Assembly: GCF_020141465.1 (NCBI RefSeq)
Contig: NZ_JAHSPD010000001.1
Span: 1,656,374-1,720,373, forward strand
DNA from: Roseovarius carneus
GTDB lineage: Bacteria; Pseudomonadota; Alphaproteobacteria; Rhodobacterales; Rhodobacteraceae
Length of the DNA stretch: 64,000 nucleotides
Reading direction: 5' to 3'
Shown here: one piece after another, positions 53,126-64,000 of the stretch
Layout: the number at the start of each line of letters is the position of its first letter
Position numbering within the stretch: the first letter of the stretch is position 1
Notes under the pieces: model-generated
What the model was told of the DNA's origin: nothing
The model's database searches: none
Seen by the model: the letters and a program-made list of their open reading frames with translations, nothing else
Position numbers and translations under genes: made by a program

Positions 53126-54004
53126 CTAGCTGGAGACGTTAATCTCTGCCGCGCGGATCGCCTCGACCAAGGCTTGTGCCGCGGGCGATAGGGCAGAGGG
53201 CGGTTGGCTGAGCATCCAGACCTCACGGCGCGTTTCCGTATCGCTGAGCGGCAAGAACTCAAGGTCCAGAAAATCAGGCAGCACCGCCAGTTGCGGCAGA
53301 AGGGTAATACCGGCCCCTGCGCGCACCATGGACAGAATCGAGGCAGTATTGCGCACAAAAAGGCTTGAGGCCGCCAGAATGGGCTGAAACTCTGGATCGG
53401 GAATATCGGCGCAAAGACCGTTGGAGATGAAGGGCACCCCGGCCAGATCGGCCCATGTGAGCTTGGCCCAATTGCGCGACAGCGGATGATCAATTGGACA
53501 GACCGCGCCGTAGGGATCGCAGAAGAGCAAGTGCCGCTCGAACCCCGGCAGGTGAGGCAGGGTGGCGATGCCGATATCAGCACGCTCCTCGGTCAGGTCG
53601 CGTTGCACGGTGGCGCTGTCGGTATCGCTCATCTCTATGCGGACGCCGGGGCGGGCGGCGCGGTAGGCCTGAAGAATATGTGGCATGATTGTCTGCGCAA
53701 CAGAGGGTGTGCAAGCAATCCGCACAGTGCCACCTTCGGCGCGCGCAAACCCTTCGATGGCGCGGGTCGTGCGATCAAAATGGGCCAGCTCGCGCAAGGA
53801 TTCCGTGCGTATCATGGCCCCGAGGGGCGTCAGCCGCGATTTGCGTGCGCTCTCAAAAAGCGGTGCGCCGACATGGTCCTCAAACTGGCTGAGCATCATG
53901 GAGATGGCCGAAGGCGTGCGCCCCAGCGCCTTGGCAGCGCCGGTCAGGCTGCCATGTTCCGCGACCGAGGCGAAACAACGAAGCATTTCGATCTTGATTG
54001 CCAC
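53126..54004 (-). CDS. LysR-family transcriptional regulator
   Basis: The 292-residue regulator has a winged helix-turn-helix at residues 1-60 (EMLRCFASVAEHGSLTGAAKALGRTPSAISMMLSQFEDHVGAPLFES in parts). A two-lobe effector domain follows from about 90 (GTVRIACTPSVAQTIMPHIL, GAGITLLPQLAVLP). I prefer the GTG at 54004, which follows GAGAGGGG, over a TTG at 54028. It is oriented the same way as the downstream ALDH operon, 111 bases away, and probably controls it in response to a pathway metabolite. Confidence 0.9.
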   Translation of the reverse strand: MAIKIEMLRCFASVAEHGSLTGAAKALGRTPSAISMMLSQFEDHVGAPLFESARKSRLTPLGAMIRTESLRELAHFDRTTRAIEGFARAEGGTVRIACTPSVAQTIMPHILQAYRAARPGVRIEMSDTDSATVQRDLTEERADIGIATLPHLPGFERHLLFCDPYGAVCPIDHPLSRNWAKLTWADLAGVPFISNGLCADIPDPEFQPILAASSLFVRNTASILSMVRAGAGITLLPQLAVLPDFLDLEFLPLSDTETRREVWMLSQPPSALSPAAQALVEAIRAAEINVSS

Positions 54005-54181
54005 TTGTAGTGCCCCTCTCAATTGCAACCTTAGATATAATGATGGCGCAAATAAACCCCTTTGCCACGAGCCCTAACGCAGCGACGTCCACAAACTGCT
54101 AATCCGCTCATGCCGCGTGCGATTGACAGGGCGGGGGTGGGGGCATATTTCAGGCGTACTGCGTCATCCCGGAGGTCGCCC

Positions 54182-54493
54182 ATGCCAGCTCGTATCTACC
54201 GTCCCGCCCGCACAGCCATGTCTTCGGGCAATGCGCGCACCCATAAATGGGTTCTGGAGCACGCGCCGCAGGAGCGACGCGAGGTTGATCCGCTGATGGG
54301 CTGGACCTCTTCGGCTGATACCCAAGCGCAGGTTCGTCTGAGCTTTTCCACCAAAGAGGCAGCGTTGGAATATGCCGAGGAACATGGGATCGACGTGATC
54401 GTGCAAGAGCCCAAGACCCGCAAGGCCAACATCCGCCCAGGTGGATACGGCGATAATTTTGCCACCAACCGGCGGCAGGTCTGGACCCACTAA
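54182..54493 (+). CDS. NADH dehydrogenase complex I accessory subunit (NDUFS4-like)
   Basis: The 103-residue protein matches the ETC complex I NDUFS4 family, found in alphaproteobacteria and mitochondria. It begins [16 protein letters not shown] and contains [42 protein letters not shown], and the tail [23 protein letters not shown]. It is a peripheral accessory subunit of respiratory complex I. GGAGGTCGCCC before the ATG fixes the start. It is away from the main nuo operon, as is common. Confidence 0.93.
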   Translation: MPARIYRPARTAMSSGNARTHKWVLEHAPQERREVDPLMGWTSSADTQAQVRLSFSTKEAALEYAEEHGIDVIVQEPKTRKANIRPGGYGDNFATNRRQVWTH

Positions 54494-54707
54494 AGCGGCT
54501 TCAGAGCGTTTCGCCGGTGGTATCTGATGTCTCAGGTTCACGACAAAACGCGTTTGGCTTCGCCCAATCTTTGAACACACGGACACAGAGCGGGCTTGCC
54601 ACGTAGCTTCAGGCTGTGGCTGACTCTCTTATATGCGCCCGCTTGTGCCACGGGCCACGAGGCTTGCGCGCTCTTGCAAGGGCGCGCGCGCGGGCTTAGG
54701 CAAGGGA

Positions 54708-56069
54708 ATGACACGCCTTCATGCCTTTCGCCGCGACGCGCGCCTCTTGCTCGTGCTGGGCCTGCCTTTGGTGGGCAGTCATCTCGCGCAATTGGCTATT
54801 CATGTCACCGACACGATCATGCTGGGCTGGTATAGTATCGAGGCATTGGCCGCTGAGGTGTTGGCGAGCACCGTGTTCTACATGCTCTTCATCATGGGCT
54901 CGGGCTTTGCATGGGCCGTAATGCCGATGGTGGCCTCCGCCGTGGCGGGCGGCCATGACAGCCGGGTGCGGCGGGTCACGCGCATGGGGTGCTGGGCCTC
55001 GGTGGCCTTTGGCTTTGCGGTGCAGCCGATTTTCTATTGGTCTGCCGAGATATTCTTGATGCTGGGGCAGGGGCCTGAGACAGCCGCCCTCGCGGGGGAG
55101 TATCTCAGGATCGTGGGGTGGGCCATTGTGCCGGCACTTCTGGTGATGGTGCTGAAAAGCTATCTCGCGGCGCTGGAGCGGACGCAGGTGGTGCTTTGGG
55201 TCACGGTTGCGGCTGTGGTGCTGAATATCGGGGTGAATTACCTGCTGATCTTCGGCAATGGCGGGTTTGAGGAGATGGGCATTCGCGGTGCGGCGATCGC
55301 GTCGCTTGTCACGACGACGGCCTCGCTCATCGCGCTGGTGATCTATGTTGCTTGGGTCACGCCCGAGCATACGCTTTTTGCACGGGTCTGGCGTCTGGAC
55401 GCAGAGGCGTTGCGTGATGTGTTTCGGCTTGGCTGGCCCATTGGGGTGACGAACCTTGCTGAGACGGGGCTTTTTGCGGCGTCATCCATCATGATGGGTT
55501 GGTTGGGCACATTGCCCTTGGCGGCCCATGGGATCGCACTGCAAATCACCTCCGTTACTTTCATGATCCATATGGGTCTCAGCAATGCGGCCACGGTGCG
55601 CGCGGGGCAGGCCTACGGTCGCCATGACAAAACGGAACTGCGGCGCGGCGCGGTGGTGGCGACGATGCTGTCACTGGGTTTTGCATCTCTGACCGTGCTC
55701 ATCTTCCTGCTGTTGCCCGAGCCGCTGATTGGCCTCTTCATGAGCCCGCATGAGCCTGATCGCGCAGCCGTCCTTGGGATTGGGGTAGCGCTTCTGGCCG
55801 CGGCTGGTCTCTTTCAGTTGCTGGATGCGGGGCAGGTCATGGCGCTTGGCTTTCTGCGCGGGGTGCAGGATACGCGCGTGCCTATGGTCATTGCCGGGAT
55901 TAGCTATTGGGCCGTGGGCGTGACGGCGAGCTATCTGCTGGGCTTTACCTTTGGAATGGGTGGGGTCGGGATTTGGCTCGGGCTTGCCATCGGGTTGGCC
56001 TGTGCGGCGGCGCTCTTGGGCCTGCGCTTCTGGCGCTGGACGGATCGCTGGCAAACGGCGCAAGGCTGA
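54708..56069 (+). CDS. MATE-family multidrug/metabolite efflux transporter
   Basis: The 453-residue protein has twelve predicted membrane helices. MATE hallmarks are LVLGLPLVGSHLAQLAIHVTDTIMLGWYS near residue 12, GMGIRGAAIAS-like EEMGIRGAAIASLVTTTAS near 188, and the second-half repeat FRLGWPIGVTNLAETGLFAASSIMMGWLG near 242. FQLLDAGQVMALGFLRGVQDTRVPM near 370 is also typical. It exports cationic compounds with sodium or proton antiport. The ATG at 54708 has AAGGGA upstream; the frame is open further upstream. Confidence 0.93.
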   Translation: MTRLHAFRRDARLLLVLGLPLVGSHLAQLAIHVTDTIMLGWYSIEALAAEVLASTVFYMLFIMGSGFAWAVMPMVASAVAGGHDSRVRRVTRMGCWASVAFGFAVQPIFYWSAEIFLMLGQGPETAALAGEYLRIVGWAIVPALLVMVLKSYLAALERTQVVLWVTVAAVVLNIGVNYLLIFGNGGFEEMGIRGAAIASLVTTTASLIALVIYVAWVTPEHTLFARVWRLDAEALRDVFRLGWPIGVTNLAETGLFAASSIMMGWLGTLPLAAHGIALQITSVTFMIHMGLSNAATVRAGQAYGRHDKTELRRGAVVATMLSLGFASLTVLIFLLLPEPLIGLFMSPHEPDRAAVLGIGVALLAAAGLFQLLDAGQVMALGFLRGVQDTRVPMVIAGISYWAVGVTASYLLGFTFGMGGVGIWLGLAIGLACAAALLGLRFWRWTDRWQTAQG

Positions 56070-56120
56070 TGGGGCAAAGTCCAAACGCTTGAGGCGCGCA
56101 CGTCTTACCGGGGCAACCAG

Positions 56121-56558
56121 CTAGTCTTTGTTCTCTAAAAGACGGTCTGCCTTTTTGCGCACCAGTACGGTGCGCAGATCATGCATAGCCAGCAAAAGCG
56201 CATCTGTGATCGCCTCAAGCTGCGCGTCGCTTGCGCGGCTCTGGGCCCAGTGCGCCGTGGTGTTGAGGTAATCGACCGCCCGGTGGATATCGTCGATATC
56301 ACGGTATTCCAAGAGCGCCAGCCGGTCGGCCATCCATCCTTGGATGACCTCGATATCCTCGGCGCTCAGCTCGCGGTCCCCATGCGGCTTGATCTCACCC
56401 TTGCGGATGTTGATCACGGCGATCTGGTCCATGTCGATGCGGCGTTGGCGGTTCTCGGTATCGACGCGAAAGACAAAGGCGCCGTTCTCGCGCACCCGGA
56501 AATAATAGTCGGGAAGCTCCCCGCTCACCGCGTCCGCCCCGGAAGGGGTCTCAGCCAT
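56121..56558 (-). CDS. Conserved hypothetical cytoplasmic protein
   Basis: The 145-residue protein has no signal peptide or membrane helix. Visible sequence includes PDYYFRVRENGAFVFRVDTENRQRRIDMDQIAVINIRKGEIKPHG in pieces (residues 16-60), then a helical C-terminal half (HWAQSRASDAQLEAITDALLLAMHDLRTVLVRKKADRLL). It lies 19 bases downstream of the aminotransferase gene in the same direction, so it is probably co-transcribed. No family was recognised. Confidence 0.75.
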   Translation of the reverse strand: MAETPSGADAVSGELPDYYFRVRENGAFVFRVDTENRQRRIDMDQIAVINIRKGEIKPHGDRELSAEDIEVIQGWMADRLALLEYRDIDDIHRAVDYLNTTAHWAQSRASDAQLEAITDALLLAMHDLRTVLVRKKADRLLENKD

Positions 56559-56577
56559 GTGGTGGTCCGAGCAGATA

Positions 56578-57864
<1,287 letters not shown>

Positions 57865-57866
57865 TC

Positions 57867-58268
57867 ATGACCGAGCAGACCACAAGCGACTGGTTCGACC
57901 CGACCGAAACCACATTCGGAGACAGGCTCGCCGGGGCGCGTGAGGCGTCGGGCATGACCCAAGGAGCGCTCGCCAAACGGCTTGGGGTGAAGAAAAAGAC
58001 GCTGGATAATTGGGAGCATGATCAGGCCGAGCCGCGCGCCAGCAGCCTGTCAATGCTGGCCGGGTTGCTCAACGTGTCGTTGACATGGCTGCTGACCGGG
58101 GAGGGCGATGGGCCTTCGGGCCCCGAAGGCGGTGAGATGTCGACCCATGCAAATCAGTTGATGAACGAGCTGCGCGAGATCAGCACACAGCTTACCCTCG
58201 CGGCAGAGCGTCTGGGGCGTGCCGAGGCCGAGCTTACCAAATTGCTGCGGGACACATCCGATGAGTGA
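57867..58268 (+). CDS. Helix-turn-helix transcriptional regulator
   Basis: The 133-residue protein has a Cro/C1-type HTH at about 17-72 (RLAGAREASGMTQGALAKRLGVKKKTLDNWEHDQAEPRASSLSMLAGLLNVSLTWLL in pieces). A helical C-terminal tail (THANQLMNELREISTQLTLAAERLGRAEAELTKLL) may form a coiled coil. Its stop overlaps the sdhE start by eight bases, so the two are translationally linked. Target genes are unknown. Confidence 0.88.
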   Translation: MTEQTTSDWFDPTETTFGDRLAGAREASGMTQGALAKRLGVKKKTLDNWEHDQAEPRASSLSMLAGLLNVSLTWLLTGEGDGPSGPEGGEMSTHANQLMNELREISTQLTLAAERLGRAEAELTKLLRDTSDE

Positions 58269-58545
58269 TGCGGGGACGGGTGAGACACGAGAGGTCCGAC
58301 TGCGCCGCCTGACCATGCGGTCCATGCGGCGCGGCATAAAGGAGATGGATATCATCCTGAGCCGTTTCGCCGCTGCACAATTGGACGATATGAGCGCGCA
58401 AGAGCTTGATATCTATGACGCCTTTCTCGAAGAGAATGATCAAGACCTCTATCAATGGGTCACGGGCCAAATTGAAGGCCCGGGCGCATATGATGGCTTG
58501 ATCACGCGCATCCTGTCGGTGCCGGTAAGCGATCATCTGGGATAA
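58261..58545 (+). CDS. sdhE: Succinate dehydrogenase assembly factor SdhE (SDHAF2 family)
   Basis: The 94-residue protein attaches FAD to the succinate dehydrogenase flavoprotein. It has the conserved RGIKEMDIIL motif at about 25-34, corresponding to the RGxxE signature, and the AFLEENDQDLYQWV block. The ATG at 58261 overlaps the upstream HTH gene. A longer frame from 58219 is in the HTH coding region and unlikely. Confidence 0.95.
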   Translation: MSDAGTGETREVRLRRLTMRSMRRGIKEMDIILSRFAAAQLDDMSAQELDIYDAFLEENDQDLYQWVTGQIEGPGAYDGLITRILSVPVSDHLG

Positions 58546-58646
58546 TCGTTCAAGTTTTAGGCGCTATTGGTGGGGTTTAACCGATTATTCGGCATTCTCG
58601 GCGAATGTCACGTCCAGAGCAGTAAAACGGACGGAGACCCCGAATA

Positions 58647-59147
58647 ATGTCAATGCATACCCCAATCGCCCCGCCCAATGCGGAGCATGGCTTCATGGCC
58701 GGATATCTCGATGCGCTCGCGCTGGTCGAGCGGCTTCATCGGCTTTTGCTGGATGTGATCAAGGATGAGTTTGAACGTGTTGGCGTGCTGGAGATCAACG
58801 CGGTGCAAGCCCTTTTGCTCTTCAACATCGGCGATAACGAGGTCACGGCGGGTGAACTGAAATCACGCGGCTATTACCAAGGCAGCAATGTCAGCTACAA
58901 CCTCAAAAAGCTGGTCGAAATGGGCTATATGCACCACCAGCGATGCGAGATTGACCGCCGGTCCGTGCGGGTGCGCCTGACGCCGAAGGGGCGCGACATC
59001 CGCGATATTGTCACGGCTTTGTTTGAGCGGCACGCAGTGGGGCTTCAGGACCGGGGCGTGTTGGGCGCAGACGGTATTGATCAGATCGCGACATCGCTGC
59101 GGCGGGTGGAGCGATATTGGACCGATCAGATCCGCTATATCTACTGA
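58647..59147 (+). CDS. MarR-family regulator (LdtR-like)
   Basis: The 166-residue protein closely follows the LdtR pattern of rhizobia and roseobacters: HGFMAGYLDALALVERLHRLLLDVIKDEFERVG near residue 14. A winged helix follows with AVQALLLFNIGDNEVTAGELKSRGYYQGSNVSYNLKKLVEMGYM. The wing has CEIDRRSVRVRLTPKG. LdtR proteins control an L,D-transpeptidase and stress genes in Liberibacter and Sinorhizobium; here that is inference from similarity. GGACGGAGACCCCG lies before the ATG. Confidence 0.88.
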   Translation: MSMHTPIAPPNAEHGFMAGYLDALALVERLHRLLLDVIKDEFERVGVLEINAVQALLLFNIGDNEVTAGELKSRGYYQGSNVSYNLKKLVEMGYMHHQRCEIDRRSVRVRLTPKGRDIRDIVTALFERHAVGLQDRGVLGADGIDQIATSLRRVERYWTDQIRYIY

Positions 59148-59178
59148 GGCAGGAGGCGAAGGGCAGATTGAGACGCCC

Positions 59179-59904
59179 CTATGGCCTCTCCGCCGATCCG
59201 ACAACGGCAGGCTGCACCTCACGGATCAGTTTTCGCGTCATAGCGCGCTCAAAATCCTGAAAGCTCTCGGCCACCTCGACAAAGGCCCCGGGGCCACGGA
59301 TCACTTGGGTCTCGTAATGGTTGCGCAATGTTTTGGCCCGGCTGAGATCCTTGCCGATATTGTCGCGCGCCAGCGGGTTCACGACCAGACCGTTGACCGT
59401 AATATAGGGCGGCGCAGGCAGGGTCAGGCTGCCCGGTGGAGGGCCGGAATTTGACGGCCCGTCCCCGGAGATATCTATCGTATGGGCCCAACAGTCAGGT
59501 CTGTCCGACAAAAGCGCCACGCCAAACTCGATGGCCGAGCCGATGGCGGTGGACGGGTCGGAAAAGCTGTGGCTTGCGGTGCGGAGTTGCCCCGCCACAA
59601 CGGCGGTATCGGCCGCGCTGCGCAATGTGGTCCAATCCAGCAACAGGCGCTGCTGCCACGGTGCGCCCCATTGGTATACGGCGATATCCACATACGCGCC
59701 CGGCATGGAGAAAAGCGCCTGGTGCACGGCTGGTGTTTCCAGCGCACCCGCCACCCCATCAAGCTGTAGCCGGTATTCGCGCGCATCGACCGAGCCCGAT
59801 ACATCCAGCCCAAGTGCCAGCGCGAGGCGACATTCGGCGAGAGCCGGCCCGCCAGTGAGTGCGGCGAGCAACGCGAGCGCGCCTCTCATGCGCGGGGTCC
59901 TCAT
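59179..59904 (-). CDS. DUF1194 von Willebrand-like secreted protein (copy 2)
   Basis: The 241-residue protein has a signal peptide (to about residue 23, ALLAALTGGPALA) and a DUF1194 vWA-like domain. The adhesion-site motif is GLDVSGSVDAREYRLQ near 32, followed by AVYQWG, SDPSTAIGSAIEFG, TIDISGDGPSNSG, and RGPGAFVEVAESFQDFERAMTRKL. It overlaps the first DUF1194 copy by four bases (ATGA). The two copies share architecture at moderate identity, so they are a tandem duplication. The function is unknown; metal-dependent protein binding is likely from the motif. Confidence 0.88.
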   Translation of the reverse strand: MRTPRMRGALALLAALTGGPALAECRLALALGLDVSGSVDAREYRLQLDGVAGALETPAVHQALFSMPGAYVDIAVYQWGAPWQQRLLLDWTTLRSAADTAVVAGQLRTASHSFSDPSTAIGSAIEFGVALLSDRPDCWAHTIDISGDGPSNSGPPPGSLTLPAPPYITVNGLVVNPLARDNIGKDLSRAKTLRNHYETQVIRGPGAFVEVAESFQDFERAMTRKLIREVQPAVVGSAERP

Positions 59905-60596
59905 CCGCGCGGTCTGTCAGGCCGCGTATCGCCGCCCAGCATCATATCGTTTATCTCGCGAAAAAGCTTGCGTGCCATCACGGTCTCGAACTCGTCAAAC
60001 CCTACGGCAATTTCCACAAACGCCCCCGGCCCGCTGATCACGCGCTCGCGGTAATATTCTGCAATTCCGGGCGCGTCCCCACCGATCGCGAGGCCGTTTA
60101 CTGTCACGCCCTCAAGGGGAAAGTGTTTGCGCACAAGCTCAGGCCCATAGCCGTGATTGTTCTCTCCATCGCCTGAGATATTGATCACACGTCGCGCGCA
60201 GCTTGGCGCGCGGGCCATCAGCGTGGCGCCGTATGAGAGGCCATAGCCGAGTGCCGTGGGGAAATCGTCATAGCCGCGCTCCATCCCACCAAGGGCCGCG
60301 ACCACCGCGTCAATGTCGCGCTCGGTCCGCAGCGCGGTCCAGTCGAGATGCAACGTCTGCTGGCGCATCCCGCTCCATTCATAGACCGCAATCGCCACGT
60401 CCCCGGTGCCGCCGCGCAAGATCGCATGGCGCACATCTTCCGCATTGAGCGCTAATGCCAATCCCAGCCGCTGCTGATCATATTCCGATGCGTCCACAGA
60501 GGATGACACATCCAGTGCGAGCACCAGCGCCAATCGGCACGAGGCTTCGGCGGCCCCGGCCCAAAACGCCGCAAAAAATGCGGCGAGCCTTACCAA
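59901..60596 (-). CDS. DUF1194 von Willebrand-like secreted protein (copy 1)
   Basis: The 231-residue protein begins at a TTG (60596) that overlaps the glyoxalase gene's stop. It gives a signal peptide VRLAAFFAAFWAGAAEA. A longer frame from TTG 60623 is possible. The vWA motif LALDVSSSVDASEYDQQ is intact near residue 25, with AVYEWSG, FPTALGYGLSYG, VINISGDGENNHGYG, and RVISGPGAFVEIAVGFDEFE. It sits between a glyoxalase gene and the second DUF1194 copy, all in the same direction. Likely periplasmic. Confidence 0.85.
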   Translation of the reverse strand: MVRLAAFFAAFWAGAAEASCRLALVLALDVSSSVDASEYDQQRLGLALALNAEDVRHAILRGGTGDVAIAVYEWSGMRQQTLHLDWTALRTERDIDAVVAALGGMERGYDDFPTALGYGLSYGATLMARAPSCARRVINISGDGENNHGYGPELVRKHFPLEGVTVNGLAIGGDAPGIAEYYRERVISGPGAFVEIAVGFDEFETVMARKLFREINDMMLGGDTRPDRPRG

Positions 60597-61018
60597 TGGC
60601 CCGTGTTCTGCATGCTGGCCCAAGGCTCGGCGGGTGCGAGAGCCTCGCCCTCCTGCAAAAGCTCGATCGAGATGTTATCAGGGCTGCGCACAAAGGCCAT
60701 GCGCCCGTCCCGCGGCGGGCGGTTGATCGTCACGCCATTATCCATAAGGTGCTGACACAGCGCGTAGATATCCGACGTGCCGTAGGCCAGATGGCCAAAA
60801 TGACGGCTATCCGAGGGCAATTCCTCATCGCCGCCCCAGTTATAGGTCAGCTCAACCGGGCAGTCTTCCTGCCCCTCGGGAGCCATGAAAACCAGCGTAA
60901 AGCGCCCGCCCTCATTGTCCCAACGGCGCGTCTCTTTGAGGCCCAACAGGGCAAAGAAGGCGATGGAGGCGTCAAGATCCTTCACGCGGACCATTGTGTG
61001 TAGGTATTTTATGCTCAT
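60590..61018 (-). CDS. Glyoxalase I-like VOC protein (lactoylglutathione lyase)
   Basis: The 142-residue protein has the four expected metal ligands of glyoxalase I: H7 (YLHTMVRV), E56 (VELTYNW), H76 (HFGHLAYG) and E119 (ISIELLQ). The fold detoxifies methylglyoxal-glutathione adducts. The start at 61018 follows AAAGGAGAGC; the frame upstream lacks a site. It is first in a run with the DUF1194 pair and divergent from thyA. Substrate assignment is by ligand pattern. Confidence 0.88.
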   Translation of the reverse strand: MSIKYLHTMVRVKDLDASIAFFALLGLKETRRWDNEGGRFTLVFMAPEGQEDCPVELTYNWGGDEELPSDSRHFGHLAYGTSDIYALCQHLMDNGVTINRPPRDGRMAFVRSPDNISIELLQEGEALAPAEPWASMQNTGHW

Positions 61019-61144
61019 TCCAGCTCTCCTTTGTTCTCCATACCCTAGAGGCATTTGCCGTGGCGTCCAGCCTTTGGGCCGGAACGATCTTGTGATGCGC
61101 GCGCGGCGCGGGTAACTCTGGGCGCAGCAAAAGGGGGGTGGGCC

Positions 61145-63212
<2,068 letters not shown>

Positions 63213-63310
63213 GGGCGGTTGTGTAGCGCGGGCGCGGGCGCTGGGCCAGCCCCATTGCGGGGGGAAATGGGGGGCGCTAATCTATCCGCGCAATGAGGGG
63301 TGAGGATGCG

Positions 63311-63682
63311 ATGAGCCCGGCGGGCTATGCGGAGATGGCAGGCGGCTTGCGCGATGCGATGCGCGCAAAGCTCGGGGTGCGGGCCAAGTCTTTGCGCGTG
63401 GCCCTGCGGCGTGCGGGCCGCACAGTGCCTGCGCCCGCGCGCGCGGCGGGGCAGAGGATCGTGCAGGCCGAAGGCATGGTCGGGCATCCGAAGCTCAGGC
63501 GGCTGGTGGATGGGGATGCCTTGCGGGCGGATGCGGCAGCGATGCGGGCCGCACTTGGGCAGATTGACCCCAAGGACCGGCGGCGCGGCGCGATTTTGGG
63601 CATGGCCGGGGGGCTGGTGTTCAACCTTCTGCTGGCCTTGGCCGGTTTGGTCGTGTTCCTGATCTGGCGCGGGTATCTCTAG
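63311..63682 (+). CDS. Hypothetical protein with C-terminal membrane helix
   Basis: The 123-residue protein is basic and helical, with one membrane helix near the C terminus (LVFNLLLALAGLVVFLIW, about residues 101-118). Residues 1-90 are Arg- and Ala-rich and probably cytoplasmic. The ATG at 63311 follows GTGAGGATGCG; an ATG at 63293 is possible. It converges with glyA. No family is recognised. Confidence 0.6.
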   Translation: MSPAGYAEMAGGLRDAMRAKLGVRAKSLRVALRRAGRTVPAPARAAGQRIVQAEGMVGHPKLRRLVDGDALRADAAAMRAALGQIDPKDRRRGAILGMAGGLVFNLLLALAGLVVFLIWRGYL

Positions 63683-63691
63683 CCGCCAAAC

Positions 63692-63711
63692 GGCGCCCCG
63701 TTAGGAGCGCC
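63692..63711. terminator. Hairpin between convergent genes
   Basis: GGCGC at 63692-63696 pairs with GCGCC at 63707-63711 around CCCCGTTAGGA. It lies just after the hypothetical gene's stop and may terminate either transcript. Confidence 0.4.
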
Positions 63712-63713
63712 GC

Positions 63714-63729
63714 CTGTAAGATCTTACAG
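63714..63729. repeat. Perfect 16-bp palindrome downstream of glyA
   Basis: CTGTAAGATCTTACAG is a perfect dyad with no loop, between the glyA stop (63738) and the hairpin at 63692-63711. It could be part of a terminator or a protein-binding site. Confidence 0.5.
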
Positions 63730-63735
63730 CTTAAA

Positions 63736-64000
63736 TCAGAGGTTTGGATAGAGCGGGAAGCGCGCGCACATCTCGGCGACTTCGCCGCGCACTTTGGCCT
63801 CAACGGCCTCGTTGCCGTCCGCGCCATTGGCGGCCAGACCGTCAACAACTTCCACGATCCATTTGCCAATCTGCTCGAACTCTGCCGCGCCGAAGCCGCG
63901 TGTTGTCCCGGCGGGTGTGCCAAGACGCAGGCCGCTGGTCACGGTGGGCTTTTCGGGATCAAACGGCACGCCGTTTTTGTTGCAGGTGATATGCGCGCGG
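63736..64000 (-). CDS. glyA: Serine hydroxymethyltransferase, 3' end
   Basis: The visible 87 C-terminal residues run off the right edge. They read [32 protein letters not shown] in pieces, which matches the SHMT C-terminal block with the [14 protein letters not shown] motif that binds the substrate carboxylate. The end is [13 protein letters not shown]. The enzyme converts serine and tetrahydrofolate to glycine and methylene-tetrahydrofolate, feeding the thyA/folA cycle encoded nearby. Confidence 0.95.
   Translation of the reverse strand, partial: RAHITCNKNGVPFDPEKPTVTSGLRLGTPAGTTRGFGAAEFEQIGKWIVEVVDGLAANGADGNEAVEAKVRGEVAEMCARFPLYPNL

Overview
The window reads as chromosomal DNA from an alphaproteobacterium, most likely a Roseobacter-group member of the Rhodobacterales. 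The GC content is high. Recognisable markers include COQ9, the DUF1013 regulator TrcR, an NDUFS4-like complex I subunit, SdhE, an LdtR-type MarR regulator, a fused hydrolase-OsmC protein, class II fructose bisphosphatase and a KpsC/KpsS capsule system. No phage structural genes, transposases, CRISPR arrays or rRNA operons were seen. Genus assignment was not attempted.

Layout. 1-6.6 kb: a truncated TPR protein, a tiny secreted protein, purB, the hydrolase-OsmC fusion, an MliC-like lysozyme inhibitor, glnA-glnB, and a broken nnr stub. 6.6-15.2 kb: a Hint-domain protein, tRNA-Leu with a duplicated palindromic repeat, a membrane protein plus methanethiol oxidase-like pair, a decayed alanine/glycine symporter, a type I secretion ABC/HlyD pair, an aspartoacylase-like protein and a membrane protein. 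15.3-25 kb: rpsU, coq9, a quinone oxidoreductase, a BNR-repeat protein, RNase T2, trcR, recR-ybaB-dnaX, then an AT-richer orphan gene just downstream of tRNA-Glu. 25-31.5 kb: recJ, glpX, hom, a lipoprotein, a beta-hydroxyacid dehydrogenase and a membrane protein.

31.5-42.9 kb: three TadE/TadG-type genes, glutamate dehydrogenase, dnaG-rpoD (macromolecular synthesis genes), an RMF-like membrane-anchored protein, then nrdR-ribD. 42.9-47.5 kb: a capsule export/assembly block (kpsC split by a frameshift, kpsD/wza-like, kpsS) lying between ribD and ribE. 48.2-54 kb: a LysR-controlled four-gene operon (aldehyde dehydrogenase, dipeptidase-like protein without the usual first metal motif, two uncharacterised proteins); this is the best candidate for an undescribed pathway. 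54-64 kb: complex I subunit, MATE transporter, aspartate aminotransferase, HTH regulator with sdhE, LdtR-like regulator, two von Willebrand proteins with a glyoxalase, thyA-folA, an esterase and the 3' end of glyA.

Most of the window is ordinary core genome. The most interesting places are the orphan gene next to tRNA-Glu, the RMF-like protein behind rpoD, the LysR operon, and several decaying or frameshifted genes (nnr, AGCS symporter, kpsC). All calls come from reading the sequence and recalled family knowledge; no database search was run.
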